DNA of 6,067 nucleotides from Chthoniobacteraceae bacterium (lineage in GTDB: Bacteria; Verrucomicrobiota; Verrucomicrobiia; Chthoniobacterales; Chthoniobacteraceae), in NCBI GenBank assembly GCA_947478975.1, contig CANJYI010000181.1, positions 1-6,067 on the forward strand, given 5' to 3'. The notes beneath the pieces were generated by a model. It was not told the origin of the DNA, did no database searches, and worked only from the letters and a program-made list of their open reading frames with translations. Made by a program: the position numbers and the translations under genes. Below, piece by piece: positions 1 to 4,543 of the stretch (within the stretch, counting starts at the first letter, position 1; each line of letters begins with the position of its first letter).

Positions 1-469
1 CCGGATCCCGGAAAGGCTCCATCCACAGGTCGACTCCCAAGTCCGTTTCATACGGCCCCGGGTCGCGGAACCACTGCGGATGCGACTTGGCCAGATAGCG
101 CAGGGAAAAGGCCAGCGGTCGCTCAATCCCCATATCGAGGCGGGCCTCTGCCGGTAGCACAAGGGTTTGCTCGGGGGCGTAGTGCACTGAACGCCTCCAA
201 GCGGAGGGGACCAGGGGCAGCAATTCTCCAAGGGCAACCGTGCGAGGGAGCCCCTTTGCGGCCCGGTTGGGAACCAGGGGACCGGGTGGCGGCTCCTGTT
301 TTCGTGGCAGAACCTCCGGAAGCCCGGCCGACCCCGCGGCCTGTACTCCGGCACCCGGACGCGGCGACTCCACCCGGGGTGGCGCATCGATTGGCTCAAA
401 TACGATGTCCTCAGGCTTCGGGGGGGACGCTCCAAACAGAGCGCCTAGAATACGTCGCAGCGGGCCCAT
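1..469 (-). CDS. Hypothetical protein, N-terminal part, open at the left window edge
   Basis: The minus strand is open for 156 codons from an ATG at 469-467 to the window edge, and no stop is seen, so the C-terminus lies outside. The start is supported by TAGGAA (complement of 475-480) six to seven bases upstream, one of the better ribosome sites in the window. The N-terminus is MGPLRRILGALFG, a short basic-hydrophobic stretch. Residues about 15-75 are rich in Pro, Ala and Gly and look like a disordered linker. The segment from about residue 77 (TVALGELLPLVPSAW) onward looks folded, with the aromatic-rich stretches SLRYLAKSHPQWFRDPGPYE and DLGVDLWMEPF. I do not recognise the family and assign no function. 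The N-terminal stretch could be a weak membrane-association helix, but this is not a clear signal peptide. The uninterrupted frame and the ribosome site are the grounds for calling it a gene. Confidence 0.75.
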   Translation of the reverse strand, partial: MGPLRRILGALFGASPPKPEDIVFEPIDAPPRVESPRPGAGVQAAGSAGLPEVLPRKQEPPPGPLVPNRAAKGLPRTVALGELLPLVPSAWRRSVHYAPEQTLVLPAEARLDMGIERPLAFSLRYLAKSHPQWFRDPGPYETDLGVDLWMEPFRDP

Positions 470-556
470 TTCAGTTCCTAACAACTCGAAGATTCGCCTT
501 CAGGCAACCCACAACACAAATTAAACCGACCAAAGGCGGGCTCACTCTGGGGGGGA

Positions 557-581
557 CGCAACGGGAGTTGCTCCTGTTGCG
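557..581. repeat. Hairpin: 11-bp stem with 3-nt loop
   Basis: CGCAACGGGAG at 557-567 is followed by TTG and then CTCCTGTTGCG at 571-581. The arms pair at 10 of 11 positions, with one G-T pair at 563/575. No T-tract follows on either strand: downstream is GGCCGG on the plus strand and a run of C on the minus strand. It is therefore not a standard intrinsic terminator. On the minus strand it would sit about 90 bases before the left-edge gene's start, so it could be a leader structure of that mRNA. Confidence 0.7.
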
Positions 582-682
582 GGCCGGAAGTGCTGAGGCA
601 CCCTTGGCGCAGCGGCATCTGCCCCACAATGACCGCGCCCTGGGTGTTGAGCTGGGCGAGCCAACGCCCCGAAGTTAAAATC

Positions 683-768
683 GCCGCAAGCCGACGCCCC
701 GCTCGGACGAACCAACCGCGGTCCCCCCGGACGCGATTGGCTCCCGTGACGGGACGGCGGCTTGCGGC
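683..768. repeat. 86-bp imperfect palindrome with nested stem
   Basis: The outer arms are GCCGCAAGCCGACGCCCCG (683-701) and CGGGACGGCGGCTTGCGGC (750-768). They match as an inverted repeat at 17 of 19 positions. Inside, CCAACCGCG (712-720) pairs with CGCGATTGG (732-740) with a single mismatch, leaving an 11-nt loop (721-731) and nearly symmetric internal bulges of 10 and 11-12 nt. The nested, centred layout suggests either a structured RNA or a mobile intergenic palindrome. I found no obvious target-site duplication at its ends and no second copy in this window. Confidence 0.75.
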
Positions 769-949
769 TACTTGTTCAATCGAGGCCTCCTTCAGCAGGT
801 GAAAAGAGATTGGAAGCAGACTCATTTTCGCGCACTGAAACCGACGCAAAGCAGCCAAGGAGGCTGATCTGAGAGCGATTAGTCGCACAGCCTAGCGGGC
901 CACGCAAACTTTGTTTGAACCTGTTTTCAACTCCACCCGCTTGACTCGC

Positions 950-1012
950 GGAGACCGCACAGGGCCGCGCGGAAACCGCACAGGGCCGCGCGGAAACCGC
1001 ACAGGGACGGCG
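950..1012. repeat. Tandem repeat, three copies of a 21-bp unit
   Basis: Copies lie at 950-970, 971-991 and 992-1012. Their shared core is ACCGCACAGGG. Copies 1 and 2 differ at one base (GGAGACC against GGAAACC). Copy 3 diverges only at its 3' end (ACGGCG instead of CCGCGC). The unit length is a multiple of three, so overlapping open frames read through it, but none looks like a real protein. It may be a replication-slippage product or a repeated protein-binding site. Confidence 0.9.
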
Positions 1013-1136
1013 GCACTGCAGGCGGTGGCCCCGGTGGTCTGTCGAGACGCGGTCCACTGGCAAGGAAGAACCCAAGAGGCCCAAAACGAGGGAAAGAGGA
1101 TTGTAAAAGCAAGCCATGGGAGAAAAGTGCTTGGGA

Positions 1137-1340
1137 TTACATCGGGGTTTTCAGCCCACAGGCGCGGGCTAGGCACCACCCCCGAAAGGCTTCGAACAAC
1201 ATGAGGCCACCGCTTAGCGCCAGCGTAATACCGCCGGCCGTATGCTCCCGGTACAGCCATGCCCCAGCGAGGGCCGCGACGCCGCAAAGGCCGCGGGCAA
1301 TGCGGCCGGGGGTTTGGATGTTTGGAGCAAAGAATTTCAC
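1137..1340 (-). CDS. Small DUF2892 (YgaP-type transmembrane domain) membrane protein
   Basis: A 67-residue protein is read from a GTG at 1340-1338 to TAA at 1139-1137. It begins VKFFAPNIQTPGRIARG, the usual entry of DUF2892 proteins, followed by two hydrophobic helices (residues about 17-30 and 36-52). It ends FRGWCLARACGLKTPM, the family's hallmark Cys-containing tail, with Cys56 and Cys61. The length fits stand-alone members. It should be a small inner-membrane protein with two helices. In YgaP this domain anchors a rhodanese, but no rhodanese is present here and the role of stand-alone members is unknown. The GTG start is preferred because a good promoter at 1375-1402 predicts transcription starting near 1368. 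That excludes the ATG at 1415, which would place the promoter inside the gene. A GTG at 1367 would be nearly leaderless and is the alternative. The gene diverges from the MerR-type regulator and may be one of its targets. Confidence 0.82.
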   Translation of the reverse strand: MKFFAPNIQTPGRIARGLCGVAALAGAWLYREHTAGGITLALSGGLMLFEAFRGWCLARACGLKTPM

Positions 1341-1374
1341 GGGAAGAAGTGACGCCTGCTTGGCCACACAAAAG

Positions 1375-1402
1375 ATATTAACGTGCCAAGTACGGCTGCC
1401 AA
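1375..1402 (-). promoter_or_regulatory. Sigma70-like promoter for the DUF2892 gene
   Basis: Read on the minus strand, TTGGCA (1402-1397) and TAATAT (1380-1375) are separated by 16 bp. Each element matches the consensus at five of six positions. The predicted transcription start is near 1368, about 28 bases upstream of the GTG start at 1340. The -35 element overlaps the first of the YYAACT motifs of the divergent region, a position where a bound regulator could block polymerase. Confidence 0.65.
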
Positions 1403-1498
1403 CTTCGACGGGCATTGCCGGAATGTCTAACTTATAAAGCGATCTCAGCGGTAGATTGCGTATTAAAGTTGAACAGAGTGTCTGCATGTTGTCTAACT
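1399..1498. promoter_or_regulatory. Candidate operator region of the MerR/B12 regulator
   Basis: Related elements recur in this stretch: CCAACTT (1399-1405), CTAACTT within TGTCTAACT (1424-1432), the reverse complement of TCAACTT at 1465-1471, and CTAACT within a second TGTCTAACT (1490-1498). The two 9-bp TGTCTAACT copies are identical and start 66 bp apart. AACTTATAAA (1429-1438) and AACTTTAATA (complement of 1461-1470) form a loose inverted pair. TATAAA at 1433-1438 could serve as the -10 of the regulator gene, giving a leader of about 40 bases, but I see no good -35 for it. That an autoregulatory MerR protein binds here is inference. Confidence 0.35.
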
Positions 1499-2451
1499 GG
1501 GAACGCTTGTATACGTTTCCCATCCAGACTGTCGCAGAACGCACCGGCTTGAGCGCCCACGCCATCCGAGCTTGGGAAAGGCGCTACGGAGCCATCGCAC
1601 CGGCCCGGTCTCCGGGGCGCCACCGGATGTATTCCGAGGCCGACATGCACCGTCTCAACCTGCTGGCCGAGGCCTGCAGGTCGGGTCGTCAAATCAGCTC
1701 GTTGGCAAAGTTGAGCAACGAGCAGTTGGAGGCGTTGCTAGGGCGCGGTCCCAGCTTGTCTGCGGCAAAAGGCACAACGGGAGGAGATTCAGTGGGTCGT
1801 GAGGCCGGCGACGGGGCTTTCTGCGCGCAGGTGCTGGAGGCGGTGCGGCGTCTGGACACCCTAGGTTTGGACGACGTGCTGCAGAGGGCGCAGGTTTCGT
1901 TGGGTGACCAGGGATTGCTGCGCCGCGTCATCGCCCCAATGGCAAGGGAGTTCGGCACGCTTTGGCGGGCGGGGCAGATCACGGCAGCGCAGGAACACTT
2001 TTTCACGGCCATGGCCAAGGTGTTCATCTGGAACCTCACCAGGCAGTACCGGCCCGATGCGCGTGCCCCGAAGATGGTGGTGGGAACGCCGGTTGGACAG
2101 TACCACGAAATCGGGGCACGGATTGTCTCCGCGGTGGCTGCAAACAACGGTTGGAACGTGACCTACGTTGGCGCCAGCTTGCCGGCGTTCGAACTGGCGG
2201 GAGCGGTGCAAGCCAGCGGGGCCTCCGCGCTGGTGCTGAGCATTGTCTTTCCGCAGGACGACCCCTCCTTGTCCGCGGAACTCGAGAAGCTGGGCCAGTT
2301 GCTGCCGCAGAACATCCAGGTCCTCGTGGGTGGACGGGCGAGTGGCGCATACCTGCCTGCACTGCAGGCGATTGGCGCGCGGGTGATGGATTCCTTGGAC
2401 GATCTGGATTCGGAGCTGAATTCGATGCGGCGCCAGCCCAGAAGCCGGTAA
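1486..2451 (+). CDS. MerR-family regulator with cobalamin-binding domain (CarH/LitR-like)
   Basis: The 321-residue protein is numbered from ATG 1486. Residues about 10-75 form a MerR winged helix: FPIQTVAERTGLSAHAIRAW, then ERRYG, then the SPGRHRMYSEADMHRL wing. Residues about 110-195 are a helical cap with LWRAGQITAAQEHF, a W-x9-EH signature (Trp160, Glu170, His171). Residues 197-310 are a Rossmann-like B12-binding domain with GQYHEIGA, in which His207 is the expected lower cobalt ligand, and later the VLVGGRASG loop. In CarH and LitR, adenosylcobalamin-bound protein represses DNA in the dark and light breaks the complex, so this is probably a cytoplasmic light or B12 sensor. The position after the Trp is Arg161, where Thermus CarH has the His that ligates cobalt after illumination. 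ATG 1486 is preferred over TTG 1456 because the TTG would add ten residues not expected before the winged helix. The next gene follows after 44 bp. Confidence 0.93.
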   Translation: MLSNWERLYTFPIQTVAERTGLSAHAIRAWERRYGAIAPARSPGRHRMYSEADMHRLNLLAEACRSGRQISSLAKLSNEQLEALLGRGPSLSAAKGTTGGDSVGREAGDGAFCAQVLEAVRRLDTLGLDDVLQRAQVSLGDQGLLRRVIAPMAREFGTLWRAGQITAAQEHFFTAMAKVFIWNLTRQYRPDARAPKMVVGTPVGQYHEIGARIVSAVAANNGWNVTYVGASLPAFELAGAVQASGASALVLSIVFPQDDPSLSAELEKLGQLLPQNIQVLVGGRASGAYLPALQAIGARVMDSLDDLDSELNSMRRQPRSR

Positions 2452-2495
2452 GCCGCCCCGCAGCAGGTTCCACCACCCAATTCGAAACCAACCCA

Positions 2496-3032
2496 ATGCC
2501 CTTCTTTCCCCGCCTACGCAAACTCCACCGTGAGATGTGGGTTCCGCTTCCGCTGGACACAGTGTTTGGGTTCTTCTCCAACCCGGCGAATCTGGAACTG
2601 GTGACGCCGCCCTGGGTCGGTTTCCGTATTTTGAGCAAACTGCCCGTCGAAATGAAGCCGGGTGCGCTGCTGGACTACGCGATCCGGGTGCATGGAATTC
2701 CGTTGAAGTGGCGTTCGGAAATCACCGTCTGGGAGCCGCCCTTCCGCTTTGCGGATTTGCAGCTGAAGGGACCCTACGCGGTCTGGCACCACGAGCACCG
2801 GTTCGAGGCGCGGCACGGCGGCACCCTGGTGGTCGACGACGTAGAGTACGCGATCCCGTTCAGCTGGATGCCCGGCGCCCAGTTGGTGGAGCGGTTTTTA
2901 GTGACCCCGGATGTGGAGAAGATCTTTGCCCACCGGCGGGGCGCCCTGCTGCGGCATTTCGGCCTGCCAGACGCACCCTCACCGCAAAACGGGCCGGATC
3001 TTTTCCCAGGCGAAGAGGGGCGCAAATCATGA
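2496..3032 (+). CDS. SRPBCC-fold (polyketide cyclase/dehydrase-like) ligand-binding protein
   Basis: The protein has 178 residues. Residues 11-44 carry the opening typical of this SRPBCC group, including HREMWVPLPLDTVFGFFSNP and then ANLELVTPPWVGFRI. The central strands follow with PLKWRSEITVWEPPFRFAD (69-87) and GPYAVWHHEHRF (92-103). The closing helix is around LVERFLVTPDVEKIFAHRRG (130-149). The last 25 or so residues are polar and Pro/Gly-rich and probably disordered. SRPBCC proteins bind hydrophobic ligands in a helix-grip cavity, and no enzymatic activity can be assigned. There is no signal peptide, so the protein is cytoplasmic. It lies 44 bp behind the CarH-like gene. From memory, this SRPBCC type recurs next to LitR/CarH-type regulators and photolyase genes, but no photolyase is visible here. 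The start has no Shine-Dalgarno sequence, and Met14 is an alternative that would cut just before the fold. Confidence 0.9.
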   Translation: MPFFPRLRKLHREMWVPLPLDTVFGFFSNPANLELVTPPWVGFRILSKLPVEMKPGALLDYAIRVHGIPLKWRSEITVWEPPFRFADLQLKGPYAVWHHEHRFEARHGGTLVVDDVEYAIPFSWMPGAQLVERFLVTPDVEKIFAHRRGALLRHFGLPDAPSPQNGPDLFPGEEGRKS

Positions 3033-3322
3033 GCCGGGAGGTACTCGCGGCGGTATTCTTGGACTGCTTTGCATCAGTTCTCTACCAGCTCTTCAGCGTG
3101 CCGGCGATCGGCTTCGCAGGGGGAATACGAGCAGGCCGGCACCCTCAAAAAAAGAGGTCTCGCCCAAAGGCGGGTCGCCCTCCAATCTTTTCTCCGCGCT
3201 TCGCTGGAAGGCTCACTCCCCGCGCTTTGCCGCGCTTTTTGCGCCCGGGGAGTCTGCGTTTTTTCGCCGGCCCGCACCCGTTCCATTTTCAAATAAACCA
3301 AACCCTGACCCGAAAGAAATCC
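3029..3322 (+). other. Interval between the SRPBCC and M29 genes: structured DNA, doubtful leader ORF
   Basis: An ATG at 3029 overlaps the SRPBCC stop as ATGA, an arrangement that often couples translation. The frame starts plausibly (MSREVLAAVFLDCFASVLYQ) but turns into Arg/Pro-rich low-complexity sequence from about residue 34. It is in frame with the downstream M29 gene with no stop between. I therefore do not call it a gene. The second half holds a small hairpin CGCC-CAAA-GGCG around 3163-3174, pyrimidine-rich tracts and the candidate terminator at 3215-3264. A promoter for the M29 gene should lie between 3254 and 3322. CAAATAAA near 3290 is the only AT-rich candidate. Confidence 0.4.
3215..3264 (+). 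terminator. Possible intrinsic terminator of the regulator-SRPBCC operon
   Basis: ACTCCCCG (3215-3222) pairs perfectly with CGGGGAGT (3246-3253). CGC (3223-3225) can extend the stem with GCG (3241-3243) across a two-base bulge. A run of six T (3259-3264) follows five bases after the stem. The bulge, the 15-nt loop and the gap before the T-run make it an imperfect terminator. It sits about 180 bp after the operon's last stop and just before the next gene, which is the expected place. Confidence 0.4.
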
Positions 3323-4516
3323 ATGCACGACGTGAACCACTCCCATCCTCCGGTTGGCAAACTCACCAACGCGTATAGCGAACGCACTTTCCCTCCCTTC
3401 AGTTTGAGCCGCCTCTTAAAGACGGTTTTCGCGCCCAAGGGCGGCGAACGGGTGTGCATCCTCATTGACCTGCCGGACACGTCTTTGATTAAAGACTTCG
3501 GGTTCCTGTCGGAGCCAAAGTTCACCATCCAGCGGCACGCCTACGAGGTCTTCTACCAAGGCCTGCGTGCCGGGGTGCTTCACGAACTCGGAATGCAGGG
3601 AGCAGAGATGTTTGCCTACGAGCTGACCGGAGGCAGCAACCTCGACTTGCCCGAAACCGGTGTGGACGCCTCCGGCGCCACCATTTCCCTGCGGGACGCG
3701 GTCTACACCAAGTACGACCTGATTCTGTGCGTCTCGACCTATTCTGCCACGGCGCCGCTCACGGCCTTTGCCAAGCAGTATGGGTTCCGCGGCGCGACAC
3801 TGCACGGACTCAACCCGATCATTCTGAGCACGGGCCTTTCCGTCGACTACAAGGAAGTGAGCGTGTTGGCGGAGCGGTTCCGGCTTGGTCTGACGTGTGC
3901 GGACCGGGTGGAAATTGACTTTGCAGTGGCGGGCGAAACCGCGTCGCTGCGCCTTGAACTGGGCAAGCAGGAAGCTCAAAAAAGCCACGGGCTTTGCCAG
4001 GGTGAGCCAGACGTTGCCAACCTGCCCGCCGGCGAGGTTTATTTTGTGCCGGAGGCCGCGGAGGGCCACTTTCCGATGCAGTACGACGAGGGAACGCTGG
4101 GAATGATGACGGTCAAGGCCGGGCGCATCGTGGAGGCGCGGTTGCTTTCGGGGGACGCTGCGGTCATCGCCGCCCACAACGCCAAGCTCGTCTTGGACCC
4201 GGTAACCGGGGAACTGGGGGAACTGGGGTTTGGCACGCAGGAACTGCCTCCCAGCGGACGGGACATTCAGGACGAAAAAATCCTCGGCACGCTGCACGTG
4301 GCCACGGGACGCAGCGACCATCTCGGAGGAACGCTCACGCCGGACCGCTTTGCGAGCCGTCTCAACGCCACGCACGATGACATCCTGTTCAGCCCGACCA
4401 AGACCCCATCCATTCGCGTCACACAGGCCCGCTTGTACCGCGACGGGGAGGTGCATTCCATCATCGAAGACTACGTGCCCAGCGCCTACGTGCGGGGCTT
4501 GCTGGCCGGACGCTAG
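3323..4516 (+). CDS. M29-family aminopeptidase-like metalloprotein
   Basis: This 397-residue protein has the usual length of M29 (AmpS/PepS/aminopeptidase T) peptidases, which remove N-terminal residues using two divalent metals. Residues about 13-200 match the family's Rossmann-like N-terminal half (GKLTNAYSERTFPPFSLSRL, then GERVCILIDLPD). The C-terminal half keeps the metal-ligand pattern: Glu238 in NLPAGEVYFVPEA, Glu300 in GELGFGT, His325 in DEKILGTLHVATG, and His351/Asp353 in ATHDDILF. The spacing is close to that of AmpS as I remember it. The position expected to hold the conserved catalytic Tyr, seven residues after His325, is Asp332 (GRSDHLGG instead of a Y-containing loop). The substrate and even the activity are therefore uncertain. 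No signal peptide is seen, so it is cytoplasmic. ATG 3323 is chosen because the frame upstream is Arg/Pro-rich sequence spanning the terminator. The kinase gene follows after 27 bp, so the two may be co-transcribed. Confidence 0.85.
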   Translation: MHDVNHSHPPVGKLTNAYSERTFPPFSLSRLLKTVFAPKGGERVCILIDLPDTSLIKDFGFLSEPKFTIQRHAYEVFYQGLRAGVLHELGMQGAEMFAYELTGGSNLDLPETGVDASGATISLRDAVYTKYDLILCVSTYSATAPLTAFAKQYGFRGATLHGLNPIILSTGLSVDYKEVSVLAERFRLGLTCADRVEIDFAVAGETASLRLELGKQEAQKSHGLCQGEPDVANLPAGEVYFVPEAAEGHFPMQYDEGTLGMMTVKAGRIVEARLLSGDAAVIAAHNAKLVLDPVTGELGELGFGTQELPPSGRDIQDEKILGTLHVATGRSDHLGGTLTPDRFASRLNATHDDILFSPTKTPSIRVTQARLYRDGEVHSIIEDYVPSAYVRGLLAGR

Positions 4517-4543
4517 CACGCAGCCAGGGGGCGCGGGACGACC

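Larger units (their letters stand above)
470..1136. other. Long non-coding, repeat- and palindrome-rich interval
   Basis: About 667 bp lie between the start of the left-edge gene and the stop of the DUF2892 gene, both on the minus strand. Short open frames exist on both strands but none has a recognisable protein, and several are built from the repeats themselves. The interval holds a tight hairpin (557-581), a long imperfect palindrome (683-768), small hairpins (852-866 and 875-886) and a 21-bp tandem repeat (950-1012). It must also hold the promoter of the left-edge gene, for which I see no strong sigma70 match. No tRNA, tmRNA, SRP RNA or RNase P signature was recognised. Confidence 0.6.

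Noticed and set aside
541..680. SRP RNA-like segment (GGCCGGAAG-containing stretch)
   Set aside because: The conserved SRP Alu/domain IV sequence GGUCCGGAAGGAAGCAGC is not matched beyond a few bases.
683..768. Integron attC site
   Set aside because: The palindrome lacks the RYYYAAC/GTTRRRY outer boxes and no integron cassette structure surrounds it.
478..888. 136-codon minus-strand frame just before the left-edge gene
   Set aside because: Its middle is encoded by the long palindrome and its end by the 11-bp hairpin; no domain or convincing ribosome site was seen.
950..1012. CRISPR array
   Set aside because: The units are contiguous with no spacers and no cas gene is present.
776..1371. Short frames reading through the 21-bp repeat (CAVSARP or TGPRGNR repeats)
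   Set aside because: The repeated peptides come from the tandem DNA unit in several frames at once and there is no protein-like sequence around them.
1861..2496. 211-codon minus-strand frame
   Set aside because: It is a shadow of the MerR/B12 regulator gene; the sense frame has complete domains.
2537..3322. Upstream extension of the M29 frame by 262 codons
   Set aside because: The frame is open but overlaps the SRPBCC gene in another phase and is Arg/Pro-rich. M29 similarity begins only after the ATG at 3323.
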